A stretch of DNA of 64,000 nt from Natronomonas salina (GTDB lineage Archaea; Halobacteriota; Halobacteria; Halobacteriales; Haloarculaceae), in assembly GCF_013391105.1 (NCBI RefSeq), contig NZ_CP058335.1:1798001-1862000 (forward strand). Reading direction: 5' to 3'. Within the stretch, counting starts at the first letter, position 1. The number at the start of each line of letters is the position of its first letter. Both the position numbers and the translations under genes were made by a program. Under the pieces are notes generated by a model, which ran no database searches, had not been told where the DNA came from, and was given only the letters and a program-made list of their open reading frames with translations. This document shows positions 26,767 to 36,023 of the stretch, piece by piece.

Positions 26767-27690
26767 ATGCCGATACAACGCCGACAGTTCGTCTCCGCGC
26801 TGGGGGGCGGAGCACTCGCGGGGCTGGCGGGCTGTTCCCGGATCGGCGGCAGCAACGGCGAGCGACCCGGGGTTGCCGGCGAGACGCTCACGCTGACGAC
26901 GACGACGAGCACGTACGACACGGGCCTCCTGGACGAACTCAACGCCCCGTTCGAGGACATGTACGGGGTCACCGTCGACGCCGTCGCCCAGGGGACCGGC
27001 GCCGCCCTGGAGACGGCGCGGAACGGCGATTCCGACGTGGTGATGGTCCACGCCCGGTCGCTGGAAGACGAGTTCATGCGCGAGGGCTACGGCATCAACC
27101 GCCGCGACCTCATGTTCAACGACTTCGTCATCGTCGGTCCTGAGGACGACCCCGCCGGCATCGAGGGGATGGGCTCCGCCGTCGACGCCTTCGCCACTAT
27201 TGCCGGCGCCGAGGCGACGTTCGTCTCGCGCGGCGACAACTCCGGGACGCACACGAAGGAACTCGCCGTCTGGGACGAGGCCGGCGTCGAACCCGGCGGC
27301 GACTGGTACCGCGAGACCGGCCAGGGGATGGGAGAGGTGCTGAACATCGCGAACGAACAGGGCGGCTACACGCTCTCGGACCGGGGCACCTTCCTCTCCC
27401 AGCGCTCGGAGATCGACCTCACCATCCTCGTACAGGGACCGATCCGGGACGGCCCGGAGCTCCTCGCGAACCCCTACGGCATCCTGGCGGTGAACCCCGA
27501 GATCCACGACAACGTCAACTACGATCTGGCGATGGCCTACATCGGCTACGTCACGAGCCCCGACGCCCAGCAGACCATCGCGGAGTACGAGGCCGACGGC
27601 GAACAGCTGTTCTTCCCGCGGGCGCTCTCGGAGGAGCCGAACTTCCAGCAGTACGTTCCGGAAGGGTGGAGTGGGAACGCCACGGAGTGA
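26767..27690 (+). CDS. tupA: Tungstate-type ABC transporter substrate-binding lipoprotein
   Basis: The protein has 307 residues. The Tat motif RRQFVSA and lipobox LAGC anchor it outside the cell. The mature part starts with the TupA signature [15 protein letters not shown] and contains [42 protein letters not shown] and [10 protein letters not shown], all typical of tungstate-binding proteins. It captures tungstate (or molybdate) for TupB and TupC. Tungsten feeds aldehyde oxidoreductases in many archaea. It is the first gene of tupABC plus regulator. Confidence 0.9.
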   Translation: MPIQRRQFVSALGGGALAGLAGCSRIGGSNGERPGVAGETLTLTTTTSTYDTGLLDELNAPFEDMYGVTVDAVAQGTGAALETARNGDSDVVMVHARSLEDEFMREGYGINRRDLMFNDFVIVGPEDDPAGIEGMGSAVDAFATIAGAEATFVSRGDNSGTHTKELAVWDEAGVEPGGDWYRETGQGMGEVLNIANEQGGYTLSDRGTFLSQRSEIDLTILVQGPIRDGPELLANPYGILAVNPEIHDNVNYDLAMAYIGYVTSPDAQQTIAEYEADGEQLFFPRALSEEPNFQQYVPEGWSGNATE

Positions 27691-27712
27691 CCCACTGAAC
27701 ACCGTGTCCACG

Positions 27713-28411
27713 ATGACCGCAGTCCCGCTGTTGTTCGAGTTCCCGTTCGAGGCGGTGTACATCCGGAGCATCATCCGGGTGTCGCTGTACGTCAGCACGG
27801 TCGCCGTCCTCCTGAGCACCCTCGTGAGCCTCCCGATCGCGCTCGTCGTCGGGTTCACCGACTTCCCCGGCAAGCGGTTCCTCACGGCGGTCATCAACAC
27901 CGGGATGGGCTTTCCGAGCGTCGTCGTCGGGCTGCTGGTCCTCTTCGCCGTTTCGAACCAGGGACCGCTCGGCCAGTTCGGGCTCGTCTTCACGCCCGAG
28001 GCGATGATTCTCTCGCAGTTCGTCCTCGCGACGCCGCCGATCACGGCGATCAGCCTCGCGGCCATCGCCGGCGTCGACGGGAACGTCCGGTCGGCGGCCC
28101 ACATTCTCGGCGGCACCCGGCTCGACGTCGCGCTGGTCACCATCAAGGAGGCCCGCTACGGTATCGCGACGGCGATCCTGGCCGGGTTCGGGCGGGCGAT
28201 CAGCGAGGTCGGCTCCGTCCTGATCGTCGGCGGCAACATCGCCAGCGCGAACGGCGTCTCGAAGACCCGGACGCTGACGACGGCGATCCAGCTGGAGGCC
28301 CGCCAGGGCCGGTACGAGACGGCGATGTACCTCGGCGCCGTCCTCGTGGTGCTCGTCCTCCTCGTGAACGCCGTCGTTGTCCGTCTCGGGGACGGGAGGG
28401 TCCAGCGATGA
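27713..28411 (+). CDS. tupB: Tungstate-type ABC transporter permease
   Basis: The protein has 232 residues and five or six membrane helices. The start [17 protein letters not shown] is chosen over an earlier GTG (27671) that would overlap tupA. The permease EAA-type loop is visible ([39 protein letters not shown]). It overlaps tupC by 4 bp (ATGA), indicating coupled translation. Confidence 0.9.
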   Translation: MTAVPLLFEFPFEAVYIRSIIRVSLYVSTVAVLLSTLVSLPIALVVGFTDFPGKRFLTAVINTGMGFPSVVVGLLVLFAVSNQGPLGQFGLVFTPEAMILSQFVLATPPITAISLAAIAGVDGNVRSAAHILGGTRLDVALVTIKEARYGIATAILAGFGRAISEVGSVLIVGGNIASANGVSKTRTLTTAIQLEARQGRYETAMYLGAVLVVLVLLVNAVVVRLGDGRVQR

Positions 28412-29175
28412 CGCTTCGAGCGGTCGACGTCTCCGTCTCCCACGGCGGAGAGGACGTCCTCCGAGGGGTCTCGCTCGACGTCGACGCGGGGGAGACCATC
28501 GCCGTCATCGGTCCATCGGGCGTCGGGAAGACCACGCTGCTGCGCGTCCTCGCGCTGTCGCTGCGGCCCGACGCCGGCACCGTCGCGTTCGACGGGGTCG
28601 AGCCCTGGGCGGTCGACGAGGCCGAGCGACTCGCCCAGCGGCGGCGCATCGGGATGGTGTTCCAGGAGGCGAGCCTCTTCGACGCGTCGGTCGCCCGGAA
28701 CGTCGAGTACGGCCTCCGGATCCGCCGGTCGTGGCGCGACCGCCTCCGCGACGAACTCAGCTCGATCGTCCGGTCGAACGGGCGCGCCGACGCCGTCGAG
28801 GAGGCCCTGGACGTCGTCGGGCTCGCGGACGTCCCCGACCAGCACGCGGGGTCGCTGTCGGGCGGCGAGGCCCAGCGCGTCTCGTTCGCGCGGGCGCTCG
28901 CCTACGACCCCGACGTCCTCCTGCTGGACGAGCCGACGTCGGACCTCGATCCGCGCAACACGGCGGTCATCGAGAATGCGATCGGGGAGGCGCGGAACCG
29001 GGGCATCGGCGTCGTCGTCGCGACCCACGACATGCACCAGGCCGAGCGGGTCGCCGACCGGGTGGCGGTGCTGCTCGACGACGACATCGCCGAACTCGGC
29101 CCGACGGAGACGATCTTCGAGGACCCGACGGACGACCGCACCCGGAAGTTTATCTCCGGCGAATTGGTATACTGA
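28408..29175 (+). CDS. tupC: Tungstate-type ABC transporter ATPase
   Basis: The protein has 255 residues. Walker A is GPSGVGKTT (about 35-43), Q-loop VFQEASLF, signature [15 protein letters not shown], Walker [14 protein letters not shown] and switch ATHDMHQ. An extra loop [21 protein letters not shown] (about 110-130) is inserted before the signature compared with many short ATPases. It energises TupB. A 47-bp gap follows before the regulator gene. Confidence 0.92.
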   Translation: MTLRAVDVSVSHGGEDVLRGVSLDVDAGETIAVIGPSGVGKTTLLRVLALSLRPDAGTVAFDGVEPWAVDEAERLAQRRRIGMVFQEASLFDASVARNVEYGLRIRRSWRDRLRDELSSIVRSNGRADAVEEALDVVGLADVPDQHAGSLSGGEAQRVSFARALAYDPDVLLLDEPTSDLDPRNTAVIENAIGEARNRGIGVVVATHDMHQAERVADRVAVLLDDDIAELGPTETIFEDPTDDRTRKFISGELVY

Positions 29176-29222
29176 GCGGAGATTCCGCCGCCCACCGCGA
29201 CTCCGAGAACACCACCCCAACC

Positions 29223-29933
29223 ATGACACTCCAGAAGGGATTCGAACCGCACCTCGGCATCGGCGACACGACGGTCTCGGCCCGGGACGTCGAGATGCTC
29301 CGGGCCATCGACCGGCACGGGTCGATGTACGGGGCGGCGGACGCGCTCGGCCGCTCGTACCCCCACCTGCAGCGGCGGGTGGTCGAACTCGAGGAGGCCG
29401 TGGGGTCGTTGACCGAACGCGTCCGCGGCGGCGAGGACGGCGGCGGGACGAGGCTGACCGCGGAGGCGGTCGACCTGATGCGTCGCTTCGAGCGGTTACG
29501 GGTCGAACTCGCGGGCGTCACGACCGTCTCCGAGTCGGTCATTCCGGGGACGGTCGTCGACCGCCGGGGGGACCTGGGCACCGTCCGGACCGAGGCCGGA
29601 GACCTCGGAGCGCGGATCCCGGTCGCCGCGGAGCGGGTGGAGATCGCCGTCCGCGCCGACGCGGTCGTGCTGATGAACCCCGGGTCACCGTCGCAGGTCC
29701 ACACGAGCCTCCGGAACCAGCTCGAGGGGGTGGTCGGCTGCGTTGAGAGCGACGAGGAGGTGGCCACCGTGACCGTCGAGGTCGCCGACGGGGTCGCGAT
29801 CGACTCCGTCGTCACGAAGAACAGCGTCGACCAGCTCGGGCTCGAACCCGGAGCCGACGTGATCGCTGCGTTCAAGACGACCGCCGCGAGAGCGACGCCG
29901 ATAGAGCTCTCGGACGACAGCGAAGCGGAGTAA
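29223..29933 (+). CDS. ModE-like HTH-TOBE regulator
   Basis: The protein has 236 residues. The N-terminal winged helix (about 18-80) resembles ModE/LysR: VEMLRAIDRHGSMYGAADAL, SYPHLQRRVVELEEAVG, GGTRLTAEAVDLMRRF. Two oxyanion-binding-like TOBE regions follow (about 100-165, 165-225), the second containing SLRNQLEGVVGCVES. This is the layout of ModE, which senses molybdate or tungstate. As the last gene of the tup cluster it most likely represses tupABC when the metal is plentiful. Confidence 0.8.
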   Translation: MTLQKGFEPHLGIGDTTVSARDVEMLRAIDRHGSMYGAADALGRSYPHLQRRVVELEEAVGSLTERVRGGEDGGGTRLTAEAVDLMRRFERLRVELAGVTTVSESVIPGTVVDRRGDLGTVRTEAGDLGARIPVAAERVEIAVRADAVVLMNPGSPSQVHTSLRNQLEGVVGCVESDEEVATVTVEVADGVAIDSVVTKNSVDQLGLEPGADVIAAFKTTAARATPIELSDDSEAE

Positions 29934-29947
29934 GGCGACAGGAAGTG

Positions 29948-29974
29948 AGTGGACTCGCTGGGATTTGAACCCAG
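29948..29974. repeat. Copy of the tRNA-Ala 3' end
   Basis: Positions 29948-29974 are identical to 30099-30125, the acceptor and T-arm end of tRNA-Ala plus two flanking bases. The offset is 151 bp. The copy lies past the 3' end of the minus-strand tRNA. The interval also holds a fragment (ccaggggttcaaattc) resembling a T-arm in the opposite direction. It looks like the trace of an integration event. Confidence 0.6.
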
Positions 29975-30046
29975 AGGAAGACGTTCCTGCTCGCTCCGCT
30001 GTGCGGGCTGCGACTTCCAGGGGTTCAAATTCAGCTTCGTGCTTCC

Positions 30047-30094
30047 TTTCGCGGCGCAACGCGACGAGCGAAGCGAGGAGTCTGCGCCGCGAAA
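30047..30094. repeat. 12-bp inverted repeat with GAGCGAAGCGA loop
   Basis: TTTCGCGGCGCA (30047-30058) pairs exactly with TGCGCCGCGAAA (30083-30094). The loop region contains GAGCGAAGCGA, a motif that recurs in other hairpins of this window. It lies between the tRNA-Ala 3'-end copy and tRNA-Ala. Confidence 0.6.
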
Positions 30095-30100
30095 ATCCAG

Positions 30101-30172
30101 TGGACTCGCTGGGATTTGAACCCAGGGCCTCTTCCTTGCGAAGGAAGCGATCTACCGCTGATCTACGAGCCC
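30101..30172 (-). tRNA. tRNA-Ala (CGC)
   Basis: The minus strand folds as a 72-nt cloverleaf. The acceptor stem is GGGCUCG/CGAGUCC with one G-U pair and discriminator A. The anticodon stem-loop CUUCC-UUCGCAA-GGAAG gives anticodon CGC. The T-arm is CUGGG-UUCAAAU-CCCAG. No intron is present. Confidence 0.94.
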
Positions 30173-30286
30173 GCGATAGTCGGTTGTCGATTCGGTCGCT
30201 TGTAGCTTGCGTTTCGCAGTCACCGAAAGCGACCGGGAGCGGTCGCGCGTGAGTGCTGCGGCGGGCACGGGGCCCGGGCCGCGCCG

Positions 30287-30604
30287 TCAGGCGCCGCCGT
30301 CCTCGAGGACGATCTCGATGGAGACGTCGTTCGGGACCTGGATCCGCATCAGCTGGCGGAGCGCGCGTTCGTCGGCGTCGATGTCGATGAGGCGTTTGTG
30401 GACGCGCATCTCCCAGTGTTCCCACGTCGCCGTCCCCTCACCGTCGGGGGACTTGCGCGCGGGGATCTCCAGCGTCTTCGTCGGCAGCGGCACCGGACCC
30501 GACAGCTCGACGCCGGTCTTGTCCGCGATCTCGCGGACGTCCGCCGTGATGTCGTCGAGGTCCTCGGGAGCCGTGCCCGCGAGGCGAACGCGTGCCTGCT
30601 GCAT
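30287..30604 (-). CDS. rps10: Small-subunit ribosomal protein S10 (uS10)
   Basis: The protein has 105 residues, normal length for archaeal uS10. Conserved parts are [48 protein letters not shown] (with the extended loop) and [20 protein letters not shown]. It sits in the 30S head. It follows tuf with a 3-bp gap in the classical tuf-rps10 order. Confidence 0.97.
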   Translation of the reverse strand: MQQARVRLAGTAPEDLDDITADVREIADKTGVELSGPVPLPTKTLEIPARKSPDGEGTATWEHWEMRVHKRLIDIDADERALRQLMRIQVPNDVSIEIVLEDGGA

Positions 30605-30607
30605 GCG

Positions 30608-31873
30608 TTATCGCTCGTTGACGCTGAGGACCTTGCCGGCCGCGACGGTCTGACCCATGTCGCGGATGGCGAAGCTGCCCAGCTCGGGGATGTCGTTCGA
30701 GGACTCGATGCTGAGCGGCTTCTGCGGTCGGACCGTGACGACCGCGGCGTCGCCGGACTGGATGAAGTCCGGGTTCTCCTCGGCGACCTCGCCGGAGGAG
30801 GGGTCGATCTTCTTGTCGATGGACTCGATGGTACACGCGACCTGCGCCGTGTGGGCGTGGAAGACCGGCGTGTACCCGGCCGTGATGACCGAGGGGTGCT
30901 GCATGACGACGACCTGCGCCTGGAAGGTCTCGGCGACCGTCGGCGGGTCGTCGGCGGGGCCACAGACGTCACCGCGGCGGATGTCGTCCTTGCCGACGCC
31001 GCGGACGTTGAACCCGACGTTGTCGCCGGGGCCGGCCTCGGGGACCTCCTCGTGGTGCATCTCGATGGTCTTGACCTCGCCGCCGGCGTCGCTGGGCTGG
31101 AACGACACGTTGTCGCCCGTGTTCAGCATGCCCGTCTCGACGCGGCCGACCGGCACGGTACCGATGCCGGAGATGGTGTAGACGTCCTGGATCGGGAGGC
31201 GCAGCGGCGCGTCCGTCGGCGGCTGCGGCTCCGGCAGGGAGTTGAGAGCCTCCAGCAGCGTGGGGCCGTCGTACCACGGCGTGTTCTCGGAGTCCTCGGA
31301 GACGTTGTCGCCCTCGAAGGCCGAGGTCGGGATGTACTTGGCGTCGTCGGTGTTGAAGCGAACCTGCTGGAGCAGCTGGTTGACCTCGTCGACGACGGCC
31401 TTGTACTTGTTCTCGTCGTAGTCGACGAGGTCCATCTTGTTGACCGCGATGATGAGCTCGTCGATGCCGAGGGTGCGGGCCAGGAAGACGTGCTCCTGGG
31501 TCTGCGGCTGGACGCCGTCGTCGGCCGCGACGACGAGCACCGCGTTGTCGGCCTGGCTCGCGCCAGTGATCATGTTCTTGACGAAGTCGCGGTGGCCCGG
31601 ACAGTCGACGATGGTGAAGTAGTACTCGTCGGTGTCGAACTCCTGGTGGGCGATGTCGATGGTTACCCCGCGCTCACGCTCCTCGGCGAGGTTGTCCATG
31701 ACGTAGGCGAACTCGAAGCCACCCTTGCCCTTCTCTTCGGCTTCTTCCTTGTGCTGTTCGATGACGTGCTCGGGGACGCTCCCGGTCTCGTAGAGGAGCC
31801 GTCCGACCATCGTACTCTTCCCGTGGTCGACGTGGCCGATGACGGCCAGGTTCTGGTGCGGTTTGTCGCTCAT
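30608..31873 (-). CDS. tuf: Translation elongation factor aEF-1alpha
   Basis: The protein has 421 residues. It delivers aminoacyl-tRNA to the ribosome as a GTP complex. G motifs are visible: GHVDHGKST (13-21), DCPGHRDF (near 88) and NKMD (near 144). Domains 2 and 3 follow ([54 protein letters not shown]). The length is normal. It is first of the tuf-rps10 pair, and hom lies about 200 bp upstream. Confidence 0.98.
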   Translation of the reverse strand: MSDKPHQNLAVIGHVDHGKSTMVGRLLYETGSVPEHVIEQHKEEAEEKGKGGFEFAYVMDNLAEERERGVTIDIAHQEFDTDEYYFTIVDCPGHRDFVKNMITGASQADNAVLVVAADDGVQPQTQEHVFLARTLGIDELIIAVNKMDLVDYDENKYKAVVDEVNQLLQQVRFNTDDAKYIPTSAFEGDNVSEDSENTPWYDGPTLLEALNSLPEPQPPTDAPLRLPIQDVYTISGIGTVPVGRVETGMLNTGDNVSFQPSDAGGEVKTIEMHHEEVPEAGPGDNVGFNVRGVGKDDIRRGDVCGPADDPPTVAETFQAQVVVMQHPSVITAGYTPVFHAHTAQVACTIESIDKKIDPSSGEVAEENPDFIQSGDAAVVTVRPQKPLSIESSNDIPELGSFAIRDMGQTVAAGKVLSVNER

Positions 31874-32070
31874 TGTTGTGTCTCACGCGCAGAGGCGCTA
31901 TATCGGAGCCTTTTGTCGCTGCCCCGTAAAACGATTTCGAAAGGGATTCCGCCGATTCCCGGCGCGTCGGGCGGTTTGCGAGCAGATACCACGAAAAGAC
32001 AGCTAACGGGAGGCAACCCCGAGTACCGCCGTCAGAGCCGGCGGGACCGCCCCGAGCGGGCGGCGGTCGG

Positions 32071-33018
32071 CTACTCCAGCGGCGGCAGCCGGCCGACGTC
32101 GGCCAGCACCGCACTCGCCGTCTCGGGCCCGCCCGCGCCCCGCCCGGAGATGTTCAGGCGGCCGGCGTGCTTCGTCTCCAGCTGGATTATGTTCAGCGTC
32201 CCCGACACCGCGAGCGTCCCGTTCTCGGGGAGCAGCCGCGGGCCCACCCGGACCTCGCCGTCGGCGACCTCGCCGATGAGCCGGATGGTCCGGCCGTCCT
32301 CGGCGGCCAGTTCGAGGGCGCTGCCCGGGAGGTCGGCGATGCCCTCGACCTCCGCGTCGGCCAGCGCGTAGCTGTCCTCGTACAGCACGTTCGCGAGGAT
32401 GACGCACTTCAGCGCGGCGTCGGTCCCCTCGACGTCGAAGGTCGGGTCGGCCTCGGCGACGCCGAGGTCCTGGGCCTCCGCGAGGACGTGCTCGTAGTCC
32501 AGTCCCTCGGCGGCCATCCGGCTGAGGATGAAGTTCGCCGTCCCGTTGAGGACGCCGCGGGCGGCCGTCACCTGCCCGTTGAGGTCGTCGATCGTCGAGA
32601 GGATGGGGATGGCGCCGCCGACGGCCGCCTCGAACAGCACCGTGCCCCGCGAGTCGGCCTCCAGGGCCCGCACCTCGTCGTAGCGCTCGGCGAGCGGCCC
32701 CTTGTTCGCCAGGACGACGTGCCGGTCGCGCCCGAGCGCGCGCTCGACGTGCGAGAAGCCCGGCTGGGCGTCCCCGAGCGTCGTCGGCGTCGCCTCGACG
32801 AGCGCGTCGTAGTCGGCCGACAGCGCGGCCTCGGGGTTGGCGTCGCCGACGACGCCCTCATCGCGCTTCCGGGCGAGCACGCCCTCGGCGTCCACGCCGC
32901 CCTCGTCGACGGCCGCCGTCGCGGAGTCGGCCACCGCGACGACGTCGTGGCCGTACTCGCCGGCCAGTTCGACGACCGAGGTGCCGACCGCGCCGGCGCC
33001 GACGACGGCGAGCTTCAC
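32071..33018 (-). CDS. hom: Homoserine dehydrogenase
   Basis: The protein has 315 residues. It reduces aspartate semialdehyde to homoserine for threonine and methionine. The N-terminal Rossmann motif is VVGAGAVGTSVVELAGE. Further markers are VLANKGPLAERYDEV, GGAIPILSTIDDLNG, GVLNGTANFILSRM and AEADPTFDVEGTDAALK, including the catalytic Lys/Asp region. It is a monofunctional short form without its own ACT domain. The start overlaps the stop of an ACT-domain gene by 4 bp, which may supply feedback control. Confidence 0.94.
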   Translation of the reverse strand: MKLAVVGAGAVGTSVVELAGEYGHDVVAVADSATAAVDEGGVDAEGVLARKRDEGVVGDANPEAALSADYDALVEATPTTLGDAQPGFSHVERALGRDRHVVLANKGPLAERYDEVRALEADSRGTVLFEAAVGGAIPILSTIDDLNGQVTAARGVLNGTANFILSRMAAEGLDYEHVLAEAQDLGVAEADPTFDVEGTDAALKCVILANVLYEDSYALADAEVEGIADLPGSALELAAEDGRTIRLIGEVADGEVRVGPRLLPENGTLAVSGTLNIIQLETKHAGRLNISGRGAGGPETASAVLADVGRLPPLE

Positions 33019-33539
33019 GGCGACCCCTCCGTGAGCGGCTCGACGACGCGCAGGTCCTTCTCGTCGGCGACCTCGCGGACGGTCTCGAGGGCCGTCGCGG
33101 ACTGGCCCTCGCTGGCGACGAGCCGGAGGCGGGCACTGGAGGGGCCGTCGGTGCCCGCGGGCGCCGACAGCGAGACGTCGGCGACGGAGGCGCCGCCGCA
33201 GTCCTGGAAGCGCTGGAGCGTATCCGAGAGGTCCGTCTCCACGAGGTGGCCGACGAGGACGACCGTCAGCTCCTCGCTGTAGCGCTCGGCGCCGGCCTGG
33301 ATGACGTTGACGCCGGCCGACCGCAGGGCGTCGACGATGACGTCGAACTGCTGGGTGGTCGCCTCGAGGTCGACCTCGACGGGGATGTGCCCCCGCGGTG
33401 TGAGGTTGCCGCGCTCGTGGAAGATCGACAGGAGGTTCCCGCCGTTGCTCGCGATGGGCTCGAGCGCACGCAGCAGTTCGCCGGGTTCGTCGACCAGCTC
33501 CAGCCGGACGGTGTAGGAGTGCACGTCGGCCTCGCTCAT
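33015..33539 (-). CDS. ACT-domain amino-acid-binding protein
   Basis: The protein has 174 residues with two ACT domains: about 8-85 (YTVRLELVDEPGELLRALEP, GGNLLSIFHERGN) and about 90-170 (ELTVVLVGHLVETDLSDTLQ, ARLRLVASEGQSATALETV). ACT domains bind amino acids in the interface of dimers. Coupled translation with hom (ATGA) suggests that it senses threonine or methionine and regulates homoserine dehydrogenase in trans. Confidence 0.85.
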   Translation of the reverse strand: MSEADVHSYTVRLELVDEPGELLRALEPIASNGGNLLSIFHERGNLTPRGHIPVEVDLEATTQQFDVIVDALRSAGVNVIQAGAERYSEELTVVLVGHLVETDLSDTLQRFQDCGGASVADVSLSAPAGTDGPSSARLRLVASEGQSATALETVREVADEKDLRVVEPLTEGSP

Positions 33540-33626
33540 CGACTCACCTCCAGACGTTCGGTCATTACCCCAACCTCACGCGCGCCCGGCTATAAGAGCG
33601 CCGGGATTCGCAAATCTCTCCGGGTG

Positions 33627-34514
33627 CTATGCCTCGTCGGTCCAGGCGGGCTCGTCGACCGTCGTCGAGCCGACGCCGGTGTAGCCGGCCTCGTAGACGT
33701 ACTCGGTGGACGCCCCGCCGGACTCCACGACGAAGCGGTAGGCGACGTACCTGACGACGCCCGACTCGTCGACGACCAGCGTCGCGGCGCCGTCGGCGTC
33801 CGCGCCCAGCCCGACGCCGAACTGCGCGCCCGAGGTGTCGTAGCGGGTGACCTCGGCCCCGTCCACCTGCCCGCTGCCGGACCGGTTCCACGTCGAGCTA
33901 TCGACGACGTCGCGGGCGATCTGCCCGAGCGTGTACGCGACCGTCTCGTCGACCGGCCGCGGGTCGGAGTCGCCGTACGGTTCGCTCCCGCTTCGGTACC
34001 GGGTCTCGGTGCCGCCGTCCGTTCGCTCGACCTGCCGCTCGTAGGTCGTCCCGCCCTCGGTGTACCGGGTCGTCGTCGGCAGATCGTCGACCGCGCCGTC
34101 GACGACGTACGTGATGTTGGCCGTGTTCGCCGCCGGCCCATCGCGCTCGACGGCGTAGCTCCCGTTGATGTACCGGGTCGCCGACGCGTTGCGGATGACC
34201 AGCGAGCTCTGCCGGCTGAAGCTCCCGGCGGCCTCCAGCGCGGCGACGTGGTCGGCGTCCACCGCCGCCGCGTCGAACTCGTACTGCTGCTGGCCGTCGG
34301 TCGCGGTCCCCACGGGCATCGCAGGGTCGGTCACCCCGCCAGTCGCCGACGGCGCGGTCGTCGACTCCGGCGTCGGAGCGTCGGTCTCCTGGGACCCGGC
34401 GGTCGGCCCGGGCGTGGACGTGGGGGACGCGGCGTCGCCGCCGAGGAGCACCGAGCACCCCGACAGCGAGGCGAGGAGTGCGAGCGCGACCAGCAGCGTC
34501 ACGCGCCGGTCCAT
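33627..34514 (-). CDS. Secreted lipoprotein, DUF7537-like
   Basis: The protein has 295 residues. The signal peptide ends in lipobox LSGC (Cys20), followed by a Thr/Pro/Ser linker (25-70). The folded part (75-290) is beta rich with repeated aromatic positions (ATRYINGSYAVERDG, TTRYTEGGTTYERQ, VVRYVAYRFVVESGG), like the LppX/LolA-type fold seen in haloarchaeal DUF7537 proteins. Sequons for N-glycosylation are present (NGS, NAS, NRS). The start overlaps the previous stop (TGATG), linking it to the repeat protein upstream. A similar lipoprotein is at 62657-63784. Confidence 0.7.
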   Translation of the reverse strand: MDRRVTLLVALALLASLSGCSVLLGGDAASPTSTPGPTAGSQETDAPTPESTTAPSATGGVTDPAMPVGTATDGQQQYEFDAAAVDADHVAALEAAGSFSRQSSLVIRNASATRYINGSYAVERDGPAANTANITYVVDGAVDDLPTTTRYTEGGTTYERQVERTDGGTETRYRSGSEPYGDSDPRPVDETVAYTLGQIARDVVDSSTWNRSGSGQVDGAEVTRYDTSGAQFGVGLGADADGAATLVVDESGVVRYVAYRFVVESGGASTEYVYEAGYTGVGSTTVDEPAWTDEA

Positions 34515-35866
34515 CAGAGGTTCAGCAGGGCGTCGGGGTTGACCGGCAGTGCGTCCAGGTTCACCGGCGGCTCCTCACGCTCGCCGAGGCCGGTCAGGAT
34601 GCCGACCAGGTCCCCGGGGCCGAAGAGGTTCGGGAGCCCGACGAGCGAGTACTCGCAGGGGCCCAGCGGGTTCTCCTCGAGGGAGTCGACGCTGAGGGCG
34701 CCGTCGTACTCCTCGAGGTTCTCGCAGCCGCCCTCGACGCCGGCCTGCTTGCCGAGGAGTATCAGGACCGCCTCGTACTCGACGCCGTCCTCGTTGTACC
34801 GGAACCGCGGGTCCAGCCCGTAGTCGTTCCGCCCGTCGTTGAGGACGAGCTTCTGGTCGACGTCGCCGTACTCCGGCGTGAGGAGCAGTCCGCTCATCCC
34901 GTCGATGCTCGGTCCCCCCTCGGAGTCGTCCAGCGTCCCCTCGTAGTAGACGAGACCGACGCCGCCGTCGTTGTACTCGCCGAACCGGGCCACGTCGAGC
35001 GTCCCGCGGGGCTCGTCCGGCGGGTCGGTCGGGTCGATCTGCGGATCGTTCGGGTGGACGACCTCGCAGGGAGCGGGCACGATGCCGAGGACGATCCCCA
35101 GGACCGCCTCGGGCGTGATGAGGCTGGCGGGGACGCCGGGCGGCTGGAGGCCGTCGGGGAGGTCGCCGAGGCCAGGGAGGGCCCCGACCGGCAGGTCCTG
35201 GGGCCCCAGGTCGAGCGGTTCGCAGACGTTCACGGTCGCGTTCTCGCCGCCGACCGGAACGTCCTCGGGACCGGTCTCCTCGGTCTCGGGCAGCGACTGG
35301 AGGACCCGCGTCAGCGGACGCTGTTCCTCGGGGATGTCGTTCGTGTCGACGTCGAGGTCCGTCGGTTCGGTCGGCACGTCGGGGGTGTCGGTGCCGCCGA
35401 GACCGCCGTCGGACTCGTCGAATCCGGTGTCGCCCTCGGAGAGGTTCCCGACCTGCGGGGCGAGTTCGTCGGCCTCTCCCTCGGTGAGGTCGGCCTCGCC
35501 AACGCGGACGCCGTCCGTGCCGGCCGCGATGCCGTCCTCGCCGACCCTGACGTTGGCGCCGTCGTCGGGGCTGGCCTCCACTTCGACGCCGTCGCCGACG
35601 CCGACCTCGGCTCCCTCGTCGGGGCTCGCGCCGACGGTCACGCCCTCGTCGCCGCCGACGCTGGCGTTGACGCCGTCCTCGGGGTCGGCGCCGATCTGGA
35701 TGCCGCCGTCTCCACCGATTCCGATACCGTCAGTGCCGATGCTGATTCCGCTGTCCCCGCCGATGTCCACGCTCTCGCTGGCCGCGACGGGGGCGACCGA
35801 CATCCCCGTGAAGACGCTGATCGCGAACGCGACGGCGAGTAGCTGGCGGACGTGTCGCTGCAACAT
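34514..35866 (-). CDS. Secreted Gly/Asp-repeat surface protein
   Basis: The protein has 450 residues from ATG 35866 (a GTG two codons earlier is possible). The signal peptide ends near VAAS. Residues about 32-125 form an imperfect 8-10-residue repeat of the type V-x-I-G-x-D-x-G (SVDIGGDSGISIGTDGIGIG, and so on), which would fit a beta-helix or calcium-binding roll. A folded domain of about 200-450 has four to six Cys (VCEPL, PCEVVH, GGCENL, GPCEYS) likely in disulfides. The protein is strongly acidic. Its partner is the lipoprotein gene that overlaps its stop. Confidence 0.65.
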   Translation of the reverse strand: MLQRHVRQLLAVAFAISVFTGMSVAPVAASESVDIGGDSGISIGTDGIGIGGDGGIQIGADPEDGVNASVGGDEGVTVGASPDEGAEVGVGDGVEVEASPDDGANVRVGEDGIAAGTDGVRVGEADLTEGEADELAPQVGNLSEGDTGFDESDGGLGGTDTPDVPTEPTDLDVDTNDIPEEQRPLTRVLQSLPETEETGPEDVPVGGENATVNVCEPLDLGPQDLPVGALPGLGDLPDGLQPPGVPASLITPEAVLGIVLGIVPAPCEVVHPNDPQIDPTDPPDEPRGTLDVARFGEYNDGGVGLVYYEGTLDDSEGGPSIDGMSGLLLTPEYGDVDQKLVLNDGRNDYGLDPRFRYNEDGVEYEAVLILLGKQAGVEGGCENLEEYDGALSVDSLEENPLGPCEYSLVGLPNLFGPGDLVGILTGLGEREEPPVNLDALPVNPDALLNL

Positions 35867-35882
35867 GCCCACAACAAACTGG

Positions 35883-35890
35883 TATATAAT
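35883..35890 (-). promoter_or_regulatory. TATA box upstream of the repeat protein gene
   Basis: ATTATATA on the minus strand lies 17-24 nt before the ATG at 35866. The spacing is a little short for a leaderless start at that codon, so the true start may differ slightly. Confidence 0.5.
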
Positions 35891-35992
35891 GAAGGAAGTT
35901 GCCCCGTCGTGAATCGGCTCTTTATATGGATAAGAGGGAATCGACCCGCTCGGTCCCAGCGACGGGTTTCGAGTGCCGATACCGCTCGGAGC

Positions 35993-35999
35993 TATTTAT
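35993..35999 (+). promoter_or_regulatory. TATA box of the DUF membrane protein at 36024
   Basis: TATTTAT ends 25 nt before the ATG at 36024, consistent with a leaderless transcript and used to choose this start. Confidence 0.55.
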
Positions 36000-36023
36000 G
36001 GAGATACCGCCTACACACGGGGT

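Noticed and set aside
29950-30047. A second complete tRNA gene
   Set aside because: Only the T-arm and acceptor end are present; no matching 5' acceptor strand, D-arm or anticodon arm was found.
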